From positions 38,411 through 102,410 of the forward strand of contig JAJPOQ010000117.1 in the NCBI GenBank assembly GCA_021232515.1: a stretch of 64,000 nt of DNA, in the 5' to 3' direction. Each line of letters opens with the position of its first letter. Position 1 is the stretch's first letter. The DNA is from Lentisphaeraceae bacterium. Lineage in GTDB: Bacteria > Verrucomicrobiota > Lentisphaeria > Lentisphaerales > Lentisphaeraceae. Both the position numbers and the translations under genes were made by a program. Positions 42,577 through 53,068 of this stretch are shown piece after piece. Under the pieces are notes generated by a model, which ran no database searches, had not been told where the DNA came from, and was given only the letters and a program-made list of their open reading frames with translations.

Positions 42577-43971
42577 ATGCGTATTTTAATATTTCTAGTC
42601 GTTTCTCTAGCCTTTGTTCAAGCAAAAGCTGAGCAGAAAAAACCAAACATCATCTTCTTTTTAACTGATGATCAACGCTATGACTTCCTCGGTTGTTCTG
42701 GTCACCCTGTAGTTAAAACACCGCATATAGATAAACTTGCTGAAGAAGGCACACGCTTTGAAAAGATGTTTGTAAACACTGCCACTTGTTGGATCAGCAG
42801 AGCGACGATGTTTTCTGGTATGTACCTCAGAGGTCACCGCTATACAGGCAAAGCTCCTCTAGACAAAAAGCTCTCGACCAACTCTTACCCCGCTCTACTC
42901 AAAAAAGATGGCTACAAAGTCGGTTACTTCGGTAAAAATCACGTTAAGTTTCACAAAGGTGAAACCAACAAGATGTACGATCAGTATAAAGTTATCGGTA
43001 GAAACCCATTCTTCAAAAAAATGCCAGATGGCTCTTTGAGACATGAAACCGAATTGATTGGTGACAAAGCGACTCAATTTATCGATGCTTTAGACAAGGA
43101 CCAAGCTTTTCTTTTAAATCTCTCATTCAACGCAGCTCATGCTGAAGATAGCGATAAAGTAAATCACTTCCCATATCCAAAAGCAACGGCTCACCTCTAC
43201 AAAGATATGAAGATGCCTCTGCCAAAGCTAAACGATCCAAAAATCAAAGAGTCACAACCTGACTTCCTCAAAAAATCCATGCATGACGATCGCTACAAAT
43301 GGCGTTGGGATACACCAGAGAAGTACCAGCACAACATGCGCAACTACTTAAGGATGATCTCAGGAATCGACGGCGTAGTAGGTCGAGTCATCAAAAAACT
43401 AGAAGAAAAAGGTCTCGAGAAAAACACCATCATTATCTATGCTGCTGACAATGGTTACTATGCTGGCAACAGAGGCTTTGCAGGCAAGTGGACGCACTAT
43501 GACGAATCTTTGCGTGTACCGCTCATCATCTTTGATCCTCGTCTAAAGTCAAACACAGGTCAAGTTGATCAACACATCGTTATGAATGCAGATATACCAG
43601 CGACAATTCTAGAATATGCTGGTGTCGATATACCTAAACACTTTCAAGGTGCTAGTGTTAAGCCACTCGTTGAAGGCCAAACTCCATCAACCTGGAGAAC
43701 TGACGCGTTATGTGAATTCTTTTCATCTCACTCATCCATTCCAAACTGGGAAGGAATACGCGGCAAAAAGTATGTCTATGCTCGTTATGTCGATGATAAA
43801 CACGAGTTTCTTCACGATGTTGATAAAGATCCTGATCAACTTCAGAACTTAGCGACAAACCCTGAATACAAAGCGGTATTGAAAAAGATGCGTGCTCTCT
43901 GTGACCAAAGAATTGAAGAGAATGGCGGTATCTTTAAACCTAGTGAATACTTGAGAACAAAAAAGAAATAG
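42577..43971 (+). CDS. exported sulfatase (second, divergent type)
   Basis: Protein of 464 residues from ATG 42577 (a GTG three codons earlier is less likely). The signal peptide is MRILIFLVVSLAFVQAKA. Metal site NIIFFLTDDQR; formylglycine precursor C71 in TATCWISRATMFSGM (C-x-x-S-R type); YFGKNHVKFH and YAADNGYYAGNRGF hold the other active-site residues, and FAGKWTHYDESLRVPLI follows. It is clearly a different sulfatase subfamily from its neighbour, so the pair probably attacks different sulfate positions or polymers. Both need a formylglycine-generating enzyme, which is not in this window. Confidence 0.93.
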   Translation: MRILIFLVVSLAFVQAKAEQKKPNIIFFLTDDQRYDFLGCSGHPVVKTPHIDKLAEEGTRFEKMFVNTATCWISRATMFSGMYLRGHRYTGKAPLDKKLSTNSYPALLKKDGYKVGYFGKNHVKFHKGETNKMYDQYKVIGRNPFFKKMPDGSLRHETELIGDKATQFIDALDKDQAFLLNLSFNAAHAEDSDKVNHFPYPKATAHLYKDMKMPLPKLNDPKIKESQPDFLKKSMHDDRYKWRWDTPEKYQHNMRNYLRMISGIDGVVGRVIKKLEEKGLEKNTIIIYAADNGYYAGNRGFAGKWTHYDESLRVPLIIFDPRLKSNTGQVDQHIVMNADIPATILEYAGVDIPKHFQGASVKPLVEGQTPSTWRTDALCEFFSSHSSIPNWEGIRGKKYVYARYVDDKHEFLHDVDKDPDQLQNLATNPEYKAVLKKMRALCDQRIEENGGIFKPSEYLRTKKK

Positions 43972-44046
43972 TCTTTACCCAACTTTAAACTTCTGCCTTA
44001 TTTTCTTAAAATATCTTAATGGGAATATTTTACGGGGAAATAAGGC

Positions 44047-44727
44047 ATGAAGAGATTTACTTTAATTGAGTTACTTGTTGTTATCTCGATTATTGCTATT
44101 TTGACTTCAATACTTCTCCCGGCGATTCAAGGAGCTCGTGAAAAAGCTCGCATCGCTATAGAAATCAATAATCGAAAACAAATGGCTCTCGCAACTCATC
44201 TTTATGCCGACGAGAATAATAGTTATCTACCAAACCGTCACCCAACAAACCCTTTTTTGCATACCTTACGCTGGGCTAATTCAGATCAGTATGACTTAAA
44301 TATAATCCTCATGGATCCTTATGTTGACAGCTCTGACAATGTTAGAGAAGAACTGCTATTTTGTGACAGTACTTTACTTAGCATTCGAAACTCCAGTTTT
44401 GGTCAATACATAAACAACCACAATGGTCAAAGCGCGAATTATGGAACGATCAATTACTTTTTAATGCCCTCTGCCGGAAGTTTACTCGATAGTGACTTCG
44501 ACAATACAACTCTCTCTGTCGCGGCACCAGAAAATGCTCTATGGAGTTGTATGACTTTAGATAAAGGTTCAACTAAGTATATGGGCCACAATGCCACTGA
44601 AACAGCTCAAAAATTTGATGGCTCAAGTACTAGTTACATAGATGGTTCTGCAAAATGGGTCAGAGAATCTTCATGTCGGAAAATTTTTGTAACAAGTCAA
44701 ACAACCTTCTATCATCCAGATCGGTAA
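44047..44727 (+). CDS. H-X9-DG-type pseudopilin
   Basis: Protein of 226 residues. The type-IV prepilin signal is [20 protein letters not shown], with the conserved Glu5 of the mature helix. A C-terminal region carries [13 protein letters not shown] and [10 protein letters not shown], resembling the H-X9-DG motif of the large pseudopilin families of Planctomycetes and Lentisphaerae. It would be processed by a prepilin peptidase and inserted in the inner membrane or in a pilus-like fibre. No secretion genes adjoin it. It stands alone after the sulfatases with its own AAGG ribosome site. Confidence 0.88.
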   Translation: MKRFTLIELLVVISIIAILTSILLPAIQGAREKARIAIEINNRKQMALATHLYADENNSYLPNRHPTNPFLHTLRWANSDQYDLNIILMDPYVDSSDNVREELLFCDSTLLSIRNSSFGQYINNHNGQSANYGTINYFLMPSAGSLLDSDFDNTTLSVAAPENALWSCMTLDKGSTKYMGHNATETAQKFDGSSTSYIDGSAKWVRESSCRKIFVTSQTTFYHPDR

Positions 44728-44833
44728 TAGTTCACCTTCCCAACAAATCAACTAATTCTTCTTTTTCGCACTAAAGCTCGTAGAGACTCATACTAATAAG
44801 ACTAGTTTAACTTGGTTAAATTGAGGAAAATAA

Positions 44834-45499
44834 ATGGCGAATATAGATCGAGATGGCTTTGAGTACTGGGACTCGGCTATCTCTACAGAAGAAATATCAC
44901 TCATAAAAAATGATATTGAAAAACTAGAAGACGACATCCCGCGTTATGGTGTTCGTCATGCCGAAAAGCTTATTCCTGCCATAAAAGACTTTGCCCTTTG
45001 TAAGAAAACCCTAGATAAAGCTAAATCATTTCTTGGAGAACAAGCAATCCTCTCCCGCGCCATACTTTTTGATAAGTCAGACGATCACAACTGGTTCGTA
45101 CCTTGGCACCAAGACAGAACTGTCGCCGTTGCCAAAAAGTTTGAACATGAAGATTGGAAGAATTGGACGTTAAAATGGGGAACTCACCATGTCGAGGCTC
45201 CAGAACATATTCTTAAAAATATGATTACTTTTAGAATTCACTTAGACGATGCATTTCCAGAAAATGGCTGTCTAAAACTTATTCCTGCTACTCATCATAA
45301 AAAACTAACTCAAGACGAAATAACTAAAATGGATAAAGACTCACTAGCAAAAACATCCATTCGCAATGCTGGCGATGCTTTTATCATGCGACCACTTCTT
45401 ATGCATTCTTCACACAAGTCGACATCTAGCGAACCTCGAAAAGTGGTCCATCTTGAATACTGTTCCGCAAAACTTCCTGACAATAACCACTGGGCATAA
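44834..45499 (+). CDS. phytanoyl-CoA dioxygenase (PhyH) family oxygenase
   Basis: Protein of 221 residues. The Fe(II) facial triad is visible as HQDRT (His-x-Asp) near residue 96 and a C-terminal His in MHSSHKSTSSEPRKVVHLEY, where the Arg probably binds 2-oxoglutarate. DGFEYWDSAISTEEISLI is the usual PhyH N-terminus. It hydroxylates a small molecule using O2 and 2-oxoglutarate; the substrate is unknown. The stop is directly followed by the recQ start, so they share a transcript, probably without a functional link. Confidence 0.85.
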   Translation: MANIDRDGFEYWDSAISTEEISLIKNDIEKLEDDIPRYGVRHAEKLIPAIKDFALCKKTLDKAKSFLGEQAILSRAILFDKSDDHNWFVPWHQDRTVAVAKKFEHEDWKNWTLKWGTHHVEAPEHILKNMITFRIHLDDAFPENGCLKLIPATHHKKLTQDEITKMDKDSLAKTSIRNAGDAFIMRPLLMHSSHKSTSSEPRKVVHLEYCSAKLPDNNHWA

Positions 45500-47416
45500 A
45501 TGAACAATCCTGAACACATACTCAACTCTGTCTTTGGTTTCACAGACTACCGCAAAGGTCAAAAAGAAGTCATCCATCAACTTCTTCAAGGAGACTCTGC
45601 TCTCGCTGTATTTCCCACTGGAAGTGGCAAAAGTCTCTGCTACCAATTAACCGGTCAACTTTTATCTGGACTCACTCTGGTTGTTTCTCCGCTCATCGCC
45701 CTCATGAAAGACCAGGTCGATTTCCTGCAGAAGAAAAACATCGCCGCAGCAAAGATAGACTCAACACTTTCTCGTGAGGAGCTCTCTCAAATATGGGGCG
45801 ACATACAGGCCAGAAAACTCAAACTCCTTTATATAGCTCCTGAAAGACTCGCCAATGAAAAGTTTGTGCAAAGTCTCAGTCGACATAAAATAAGTATGTT
45901 AGTTATCGACGAAGCTCACTGTATGTCCGAATGGGGACATAACTTTAGACCTGAGTATTTAAAACTTGTCGAACATGCTGAAGCACTAAAAGTCGAAAGA
46001 GTTCTTGCTCTGACTGCTACAGCAACGCCAAAAGTAGCGCAGGACATATGTAAAAGTTTCAAAATAAAGCCGCATGCTTATGTAAATACCGGCTACTATC
46101 GTCCAAACTTAACTTTGAGAATGAACCGTTGCCAAAACTCTGAAAAATTTCCAAAGTTACTCAAAAGACTAAATGACAACCCTCCCGGTTCGACTATTAT
46201 CTACGTAACTCTACAAAAAGAAGCTGAAGAACTGGCTACACAATTATCGAACTCAGGAAAGGAAGCCCTTTTTTATCATGCTGGAATAAAAGGCGACCTA
46301 AGGCACGAAATACAAGAAAAGTTCATGTCCCAAGAAAACTCGATTGTCGTTGCCACTATTGCTTTTGGAATGGGTATAGATAAATCAAATATTCGCTACG
46401 TTTACCACTTCAACACACCAAAGTCGATGGAGAACTATGCTCAAGAAATAGGTCGAGCTGGAAGAGATGGCCTTCAGTCTACTTGTGAAGTTTTCTCGAG
46501 TGCAGAAGACACCACTGTATTAGCCAACTTTACTTATGGTGATACTCCTTCAGGAAAGAACGTTTCGGACCTTTTGACTACTATTTTTAATCCGAAAGCA
46601 GATAGCAGCCTTTCAACCTATCAGCTCTCTAGTCAACACGACATACGCCCTCTAGTTATCGGCACTCTTCTTTGTTATCTCGAACTTGAAGGTTTGATCA
46701 AACTAACAGGTCACTTTTACAATCAAGTAAAGTTTCAACCAAGCACCGACTCTGCATCAATCCTAGCTAAATTCCCCCCTGACAAAGCAGACTTCTTACG
46801 CAGTATTTTCAAACATGCCAAAAAAGGTCGCCTCTGGTTATCTTTAGACATCCTCGAAACTTCTCAAAGTATCCAGCAAGATAAATTGAGAATCTCCAAA
46901 GCACTTAACTACTTAGAGTCCGAAAACTATATAAAGACTAAAGTTGCGGATGTACGAACAACTTACCGTTTATTAAAAAGTGACATTGACCTAACTTCAC
47001 TCACTCAACTTATATTTAATCGATTTGTTGAGTCTGAAAAACGCGACATCTTACGTTTAAACGAGGTCATTCAATTGACGCAAAGTCAAGATTGTTTAAC
47101 ACAAGCAATGCTCAGTTACTTTGGAGAGGCACTGGAAAAACCATGTGGTCATTGTGACCGTTGCCTTAAAGACTTTGAGACTCCTTCAACCAATGATGCC
47201 GAAGTTGAACTAACAAATGAAGATAAAAGCTTGATTCATGAAATGAAAAACTCAGGCAACCCTTACTTTGAGACTCCGCGAAATGTCGCCAAGTTCCTTT
47301 GTGGTATATCTTCTCCCAAAATGAGCCGTGGTCGCCCTTCACTTACCAGAGACAAAAAATTTGGTGCTCTAACAAAGAGACCTTTTTATAAAGTTTTACA
47401 GTTTGTTAACGAATAA
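45500..47416 (+). CDS. recQ: RecQ-family ATP-dependent DNA helicase
   Basis: Protein of 638 residues. Motif 0 is FGFTDYRKGQKEVI; Walker A is FPTGSGKS; the DEAH box is LVIDEAHCMSEWGHNFRPEY, with the aromatic-rich loop; motif V/VI are VATIAFGMGIDKSNIRYVYHF and QEIGRAGRDG. A zinc-binding element lies near the end (CLTQAML ... CGHCDRCL). The usual HRDC domain is not recognised; the C-terminus ends in a short unrelated helical segment. It unwinds forked or recombining DNA. It begins at the base after the PhyH stop. Confidence 0.9.
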   Translation: MNNPEHILNSVFGFTDYRKGQKEVIHQLLQGDSALAVFPTGSGKSLCYQLTGQLLSGLTLVVSPLIALMKDQVDFLQKKNIAAAKIDSTLSREELSQIWGDIQARKLKLLYIAPERLANEKFVQSLSRHKISMLVIDEAHCMSEWGHNFRPEYLKLVEHAEALKVERVLALTATATPKVAQDICKSFKIKPHAYVNTGYYRPNLTLRMNRCQNSEKFPKLLKRLNDNPPGSTIIYVTLQKEAEELATQLSNSGKEALFYHAGIKGDLRHEIQEKFMSQENSIVVATIAFGMGIDKSNIRYVYHFNTPKSMENYAQEIGRAGRDGLQSTCEVFSSAEDTTVLANFTYGDTPSGKNVSDLLTTIFNPKADSSLSTYQLSSQHDIRPLVIGTLLCYLELEGLIKLTGHFYNQVKFQPSTDSASILAKFPPDKADFLRSIFKHAKKGRLWLSLDILETSQSIQQDKLRISKALNYLESENYIKTKVADVRTTYRLLKSDIDLTSLTQLIFNRFVESEKRDILRLNEVIQLTQSQDCLTQAMLSYFGEALEKPCGHCDRCLKDFETPSTNDAEVELTNEDKSLIHEMKNSGNPYFETPRNVAKFLCGISSPKMSRGRPSLTRDKKFGALTKRPFYKVLQFVNE

Positions 47417-47517
47417 AAGTGGTGCGCTTTCGCCTCTTTAAAACATAAAAATTCTCGTTAGGACTTTCCCTGCAGTAAATCACTCTTATTATTGCATAGT
47501 GAAAATTTAGGAATTGT

Positions 47518-49380
47518 ATGAACGGAAAATCAAAATACATAGCGACAGTAGTCATCATTGCTCTACTAGTCTTAGTGAAGACGGCAGTCATATCGCCGGC
47601 TGTATTTTGTATCCTCGCGGTAGTCCTTATGCTTGGAGCTTTAGTATCTGAAGCCCTGCCTCCAGAAATAGCCATGAGCCTTTCTCTTGGTGTTATTCTT
47701 ATCGGCTCATTTCTTTTGGGAGATCAAAGCTTTCTTACAAGCAAACAAGCGTTTAGTGGTTTCTCTCATGATGCAGTCATAACCATCGCTGTACTCTTTA
47801 TAGTTGCTGCAGCAGTGCGAAACGCCGGTATATTCGATAGTCTAGCCGAAAGGACTTTAGGCGAAGGAAAAAAGGTTAGCTCTGCAATACTGCGCATGGC
47901 ACTACCACTTGGTGGATTGTCGGCATTTTTCAATAACACGCCAATCGTTTCTATCTTTATGCCTATTGTTAAAGATTGGGCGAACAAGAACGGTATATCA
48001 CCATCAAAACTACTTATTCCTCTTTCGTACTTAACTGCTTTTGGCGGTATCTGTACGCTCATTGGTACTTCGACAAACTTGGTAGTGAATGGTCTTTACC
48101 AAGAACAAGACAGTACATTTGTCGGCTTTGGATTATTTGACTTTGCCATAGTTGGTCTTCCTTGTGCACTTGTCAGTATCATCTATCTTGCCTTTATAGG
48201 CTCGAGAATCTTGCCTTCAAAAGAAGATACTCTTAGCGAAACTTCTTCAAATGTCCGTAAGTACTTGATTCAGATGAGCGTCGAAAAAGATAATACACTT
48301 GTCGGCAAGTCCATCCATGCATCTGGCTTGCGTGACCTAGACGACTTATTTCTTATCGAAATTCAGCGTAAGGGAAAAGTTATAGCACCGATCCGACGTG
48401 AAATGATCCTCGAAGAAGATGACCTTTTAGTTTTCTCCAGCAGTCAAGAAAGGATAATTGACCTTCATAGAATCGACGGTCTGAGTAATCCTTCTATGTG
48501 TGACAATCTTGAACTAGGTGACCTTTCAAACCTTATCGAAGTCGTTGTCTCCCCAACTTCTGCACTAACTGGTACTACAATTGATGAAGTCTGGTTTAAC
48601 CGAAAATACGACGCAACCGTGCTTGCTCTTCACCGCGACGGACACCAAATAATTGACAAGATGGCGACGACTCCACTAAAGCGTGGCGATACTCTCTTAT
48701 TGCTTGCTGGTTTTGGTTTTAAAAAGATCTGGCGCGACTCTAAAGACTTTTTGTCGGTTACAAAAATTGATGATGGCGAAAATCGCTTGGAAAATGCTCA
48801 CCCTGCACTCTGTATTATCACAGTTACGGCGATGATCCTTCTAACGGCATTAAACGTTATGCCGATCTTGTATTCATCCATTATTGCCGCTGCGGTTCTA
48901 ACTATTTATAAATACCTGCCTATACGAAAGGCTTTTAGCTATATCGACTGGAACGTCATAGTCGTTATCGCCTGTTCATTTGGCTTGAGTGCTGCCCTCA
49001 TGGAAAGTGGAGCGTCTGATTTACTTGCAACTGTGGTTATCTCTATTGCTAAAAACTCAACCCCAGTCGTAGCCTATATTTGTATTTACTTAGCAGCAAA
49101 CATTCTGACTGAGCTCATAACAAATAATGCCGCAGCTGCTCTTATACTTCCTATATGCATAAGTACGGCGAATACCTTAAATTTGAGCCCAACACCATTT
49201 GTTATAACGCTAGCCATCGCTGCATCAGCAAGCTTTGCAACGCCGATTGGCTACCAGACAAACACTATCGTCTATGGTCCTGGTGGCTATAAGTATTCTG
49301 ATTATCTGAAGGTGGGATTACCGATAAATATCATATTCCTCATCGGTACAATCATCATCGTACCTCTAGTTTGGCCTTAA
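47518..49380 (+). CDS. SLC13/ArsB-type anion permease with two RCK_C domains
   Basis: Protein of 620 residues. About six membrane helices (residues 1-235) contain FNNTPIVSIFMPI and LIGTSTNLVVNGL, the paired signature of the family. Two TrkA-C (RCK_C) regulatory domains follow at about 250-320 and 330-405 (NTLVGKSIHASGL; TSALTGTTIDEVWF). Four to six further helices follow, with ITNNAAAALILPI and TPIGYQTNTIVYGPGGY. It should transport di/tricarboxylates, sulfate or another small anion using Na+ or H+. The substrate cannot be fixed from sequence. Confidence 0.88.
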   Translation: MNGKSKYIATVVIIALLVLVKTAVISPAVFCILAVVLMLGALVSEALPPEIAMSLSLGVILIGSFLLGDQSFLTSKQAFSGFSHDAVITIAVLFIVAAAVRNAGIFDSLAERTLGEGKKVSSAILRMALPLGGLSAFFNNTPIVSIFMPIVKDWANKNGISPSKLLIPLSYLTAFGGICTLIGTSTNLVVNGLYQEQDSTFVGFGLFDFAIVGLPCALVSIIYLAFIGSRILPSKEDTLSETSSNVRKYLIQMSVEKDNTLVGKSIHASGLRDLDDLFLIEIQRKGKVIAPIRREMILEEDDLLVFSSSQERIIDLHRIDGLSNPSMCDNLELGDLSNLIEVVVSPTSALTGTTIDEVWFNRKYDATVLALHRDGHQIIDKMATTPLKRGDTLLLLAGFGFKKIWRDSKDFLSVTKIDDGENRLENAHPALCIITVTAMILLTALNVMPILYSSIIAAAVLTIYKYLPIRKAFSYIDWNVIVVIACSFGLSAALMESGASDLLATVVISIAKNSTPVVAYICIYLAANILTELITNNAAAALILPICISTANTLNLSPTPFVITLAIAASASFATPIGYQTNTIVYGPGGYKYSDYLKVGLPINIIFLIGTIIIVPLVWP

Positions 49381-49385
49381 TTTAA

Positions 49386-50099
49386 TTAAGGTTGAAACTT
49401 TAACGAGCCACCAAATTTTGACATGAAGTTTGAAACAGACTCACTGCTTACATGTAAATCTGCAAATAAGACAGTTCCTGAACGACCCATATCATGAGTT
49501 GTCCAGATACTACCATTCCAACTTACTGAAGAGTTTTGAATAAAGGCCTTTTGATTCATCCAGTCACTATTTTCATGTTTTGTATCCATGATAAACATCG
49601 ACTCTGAAGGACTATTTAGTTTTTCTGTAACAAGCCACTCATTCCACTTCCCATCTGAACCCAAGCCTTCTTGCCATGCATTTTCAAAGTTGTCTTGATT
49701 ATTAGTCGTAAAGTAACGGTTAGCTCCATAAGTATAAGCTGAGGCCGCTAGTGCCAATCTATTGGCTGTTACTTCTTGGTTATTTTGAGTTGGCCAAGCT
49801 TTAGGGCACATATAAACAGGATTATCGGAAAGTTCTATAAGACCACTTATGTTTAAATTCCTAGCCCAACCATGCCACTGTGCAAAACTGTTTTGTGCAG
49901 TTCTCGAGATGGTAACAAACTTGTTATCACTATCTGAGGTATGCGTTATTGAAAGTATTCCAGATTGTTTCAAGTTACTTATACAGACACTTTTTATACC
50001 TTTTTCACGAGCACCCTGAAGAGAAGGTAAAAGCATACTCGACAATATTCCAATAATACTAATAACCACTAAAAGCTCTATTAAAGTAAACTTCTTCAC
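49386..50099 (-). CDS. H-X9-DG-type pseudopilin
   Basis: Protein of 237 residues. I place the start at GTG 50099 because AGGAG lies just upstream and this gives the prepilin signal [19 protein letters not shown] right at the N-terminus; earlier in-frame codons would extend it improbably. The mature helix continues [15 protein letters not shown], as in the 44-kb pseudopilin, and the C-terminus has [19 protein letters not shown], an H-X9-D variant. It is a second, diverged member of the same family, tail-to-tail with the SLC13 gene. Confidence 0.87.
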   Translation of the reverse strand: MKKFTLIELLVVISIIGILSSMLLPSLQGAREKGIKSVCISNLKQSGILSITHTSDSDNKFVTISRTAQNSFAQWHGWARNLNISGLIELSDNPVYMCPKAWPTQNNQEVTANRLALAASAYTYGANRYFTTNNQDNFENAWQEGLGSDGKWNEWLVTEKLNSPSESMFIMDTKHENSDWMNQKAFIQNSSVSWNGSIWTTHDMGRSGTVLFADLHVSSESVSNFMSKFGGSLKFQP

Positions 50100-50296
50100 G
50101 CACACTCCTATTTGAAAGACAATCATCTTAGCTGAAAATACAATATTCTAATTTAGAACCAGTTGCAAAATTTTTGTGTAATTAGAAATCATTGAAAATT
50201 ACACAAAGACAAGACTTTTAGGAAGTTCCTCACCTCAAATACTTTTAATTGAGCTCCATTGGCGTTAAATTGGCAGTGTATATCGTGGAGAAACGT

Positions 50297-50887
50297 GTGT
50301 CAGATTGGAATACCAGGCAAAGCCTACTCATTCGGCTAAAGGACAAGCAAGACGATCAGTCTTGGGAAGACTTTGTAAAATTCTATAAACCTTTCATCTA
50401 TATGATTGTTCGCAAAATGAATTTCGATCATCACGATGCAGAAGAACTCGTACAACAAGTCACTTTAAAAGCTTGGCGATCCCTCCCTGACTTCAACTAT
50501 GCACCAGACAAAGGTCGCTTTAGAAGTTGGTTAAGTCGCATGTCCCACAATACAGCCTTAGATGTTATAAAGTCTCGTCAGAGATACACAAACAGACTTG
50601 AGAAGTATAAAAATGTCGATCACTTTCAAGAGTTATCTGATCCTGAAATAGATAAAATGGCCGACGAAGAGTGGCAAACATACATCACCAACTTAGCTTG
50701 GAAAAATGTAGCTCCCGAATTCTCTGACAAAGTAAAAATTGCTTTTGAAAGAAGCTTAAAAGGAGACGATGCCGAGATAGTTGCAGAAGACTTGGGTCTA
50801 ACCAAAAATGCCATCTACGTCTACAAAAAACGCGTCCGCGAAAGACTCACTGAAGAAGTTCGTAAGCTCAAAGAAGAACTTGAGTAA
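50297..50887 (+). CDS. ECF-type RNA polymerase sigma factor
   Basis: Protein of 196 residues from GTG 50297, chosen for GTGGAG six bases upstream and for the MSDWNTRQSLLIRL start typical of the PVC family. Region 2 contains DFVKFYKPFIYMIVRKMNFDHHDAEELVQQV and SWLSRMSHNTALDVIKSR; region 4 contains GDDAEIVAEDLGLTKNAIYVYKKRV. It recruits RNA polymerase to its own promoter set. The gene faces a Ser/Thr kinase gene tail-to-tail with 3 bp between them, a pairing common in Planctomycetes and Lentisphaerae and likely functional. Confidence 0.9.
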   Translation: MSDWNTRQSLLIRLKDKQDDQSWEDFVKFYKPFIYMIVRKMNFDHHDAEELVQQVTLKAWRSLPDFNYAPDKGRFRSWLSRMSHNTALDVIKSRQRYTNRLEKYKNVDHFQELSDPEIDKMADEEWQTYITNLAWKNVAPEFSDKVKIAFERSLKGDDAEIVAEDLGLTKNAIYVYKKRVRERLTEEVRKLKEELE

Positions 50888-50890
50888 ATC

Positions 50891-52891
50891 CTACTTTTCC
50901 TTATTTGGCTTTCTTTCAACTTTGATCCTTGCCGGCAACTCTTTAGCTGATTTCTGATGATACTGATTGTTAGATAAAGTTAATCTTCTAAGATTTTTTG
51001 TACTTCCCAGTTTTGCCAACCAAACGACTTCCGTATTACTTATATCTAAAATAGTAGGGTCTATATGGTTTAAGAATCGATGATCAAGTAAGTTGGTCCC
51101 ACTTAAGTTTAAATAACCAGACACTTTAGGCCTCATGTCATCGACACCACGAATTGAACTATTTTCCAAATTTAGTGTCTTGAAGTGAAGCTTACTTAAT
51201 ATATTCGATCCACTGATCAAGCAATCCACCATGGTAAGTCTTTCTAGGTCTAGGCCACTTATAAAACTTATATTTCTAAGTCTCATAGCATATATTTTCA
51301 AATGCTTACTTCGGTGATCATAGATCACATTACCCGCATTTACATCAGCTCCTCCTGTACGATACAAAGGAACCAAATAAAATAGAAGTTTGTAACGCTC
51401 TTCAACAGTTAACTTCTTATAAATAATCGGAAGTTGGTAAGTCACAGCCGTTTCTTGGTAAGTCTTGATCATTTCGCGGATCAATTCGGTATCTGTCATT
51501 TCACCATTTAACATCTGTAAATTTATTCTTCTAAAGTATGGCTCCTTCTCTCCGGCATTTTTATATGCTTCTTCTGCATCTTTAAACCTGTACTGAAAGA
51601 AATAAATACGCCCCAAAAATCTATGCCCAGTCTCAGATTTTGGATAAATCTTGAGGATTTGCTTAGCAACTCTTTCTGCTTCAACTAAGTGTAAACTTTT
51701 AATCAAGTAGTCGGCTCGATCAGCTAATCTCTTAATGGCTATCTTAGAAGCTTCAGCCTTTTTCTCTCTCTGAGACTCGACTTCTTTCAGCGCTTTCATA
51801 GTTGCTCTTTGGCGACTTTCGACCTCGCCCATAAATACCGAAACGATTATCCCTATAGCGACACAACTGGCAAAAAGAATCAAACAAGACAGCTTGTTCC
51901 TCATGTAAAATAAAAATGCTTGTTTAAAGAAACTGGCTTCTTCTGCCTCTGTGGCAAAGCCACTCAAATAAGCACGTATCTCTTCGGTTAAACTCTCTAC
52001 AGAATCATAACGTTCTTCTGGTTTCTGTGACATAGCCTTTGAAGTAACAGCGACCATTGCCTTGGGAATTGGTTTGACGGCAACTTCATCGACTTTAGGA
52101 ATATTCCCGGCCATAGTTAACTCAACTACTTCCTCAATTGTCTTATCTGCCAAAGGCCTTTTTAAAGACAAAATGCTGTAGAGTAAACAACCAAGAGAAT
52201 AGATGTCCGTCTTCATCGAAAGTGGTCCAAACTCATCGCTCAACTGCTCTGGTGCCATGGAACCTGGAGTTCCTTCGGCATGTCCGTTGCTTTGACGCCT
52301 TTTCATAACAACTTCATCATTTACATCACAAGCAAGGCCCCAGTCACAGAGTAGAACTGAGCCGTAGTCATCTATCTGAATATTTTCTGGTTTTATATCG
52401 GCATGGACTATGCCTTTCGAATGTGCATAAGCAGTTGCGTCACAGACTTTCAAAAATATTTCTAAAAGCTCTGAAAGGTTTTCTTCTTGTTCACCTTTGA
52501 CTATTTTTTTAAATATATCAGATAAACGACAACCTCCCAAGAGCTTCATGACCAAAAAAGGTTCGCCAAACTCATCCATACCGACATCGTATAAAGGGAC
52601 AATATTTGGATGTTCTAAACGAGCTAGGAGTTTAACTTCTCGAAGAAATGAATCACTATTTTTAAGATCTTTAAGGCGCCCCATCGCGACTCGACGACCA
52701 CTAAAGTTGTCATCGGCAGCAAAGACTTTCTTCATACCTCCTTCACCACAAAGGCTGTCTTCACAATAACGACCTTCGGTGTCATTTAGAAATCTCAAAT
52801 ACTGATCAGATGAAGGCTTCGAAGCATCTTCATAGATTTCTTTTAAAAGTGGATTTAACCCTTCAAAGAATGTTTCATTGTCGTCCGGCAA
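50891..52891 (-). CDS. transmembrane Ser/Thr kinase-like protein with TPR and LRR-like tail
   Basis: Protein of 666 residues. The kinase domain (about 40-310) has a glycine loop GEGGMKKVF, a conserved Glu in FLREVKLL, catalytic HADIKPEN (163-170; Ala instead of Arg) and DWG (183-185). The beta-3 Lys is absent: the position reads VAMG (68-71), with R72 and K74 nearby. One membrane helix (about 335-355) leads to an outer part with TPR-like helices (YRFKDAEEAYKNAG) and LRR-like repeats (LDISNTEVVWLAKLGSTKNL). It probably senses an envelope signal and pairs with the facing ECF sigma factor. Confidence 0.85.
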   Translation of the reverse strand: MPDDNETFFEGLNPLLKEIYEDASKPSSDQYLRFLNDTEGRYCEDSLCGEGGMKKVFAADDNFSGRRVAMGRLKDLKNSDSFLREVKLLARLEHPNIVPLYDVGMDEFGEPFLVMKLLGGCRLSDIFKKIVKGEQEENLSELLEIFLKVCDATAYAHSKGIVHADIKPENIQIDDYGSVLLCDWGLACDVNDEVVMKRRQSNGHAEGTPGSMAPEQLSDEFGPLSMKTDIYSLGCLLYSILSLKRPLADKTIEEVVELTMAGNIPKVDEVAVKPIPKAMVAVTSKAMSQKPEERYDSVESLTEEIRAYLSGFATEAEEASFFKQAFLFYMRNKLSCLILFASCVAIGIIVSVFMGEVESRQRATMKALKEVESQREKKAEASKIAIKRLADRADYLIKSLHLVEAERVAKQILKIYPKSETGHRFLGRIYFFQYRFKDAEEAYKNAGEKEPYFRRINLQMLNGEMTDTELIREMIKTYQETAVTYQLPIIYKKLTVEERYKLLFYLVPLYRTGGADVNAGNVIYDHRSKHLKIYAMRLRNISFISGLDLERLTMVDCLISGSNILSKLHFKTLNLENSSIRGVDDMRPKVSGYLNLSGTNLLDHRFLNHIDPTILDISNTEVVWLAKLGSTKNLRRLTLSNNQYHQKSAKELPARIKVERKPNKEK

Positions 52892-53068
52892 GCTTTCCTA
52901 CCCATTTTTGCATAAATTTGTAAATCAGTACGCCACAAATCAAATTATACTGACAAATGAATTCAAGTGATAGAAGTAAACTTACATTTTTTTAGAGCTT
53001 TGTCAGAATTTTATTTTACCAGGCGTAAGGAAAGTACATGTGTTAAGATTTTGTGTGGAGATAAATCA

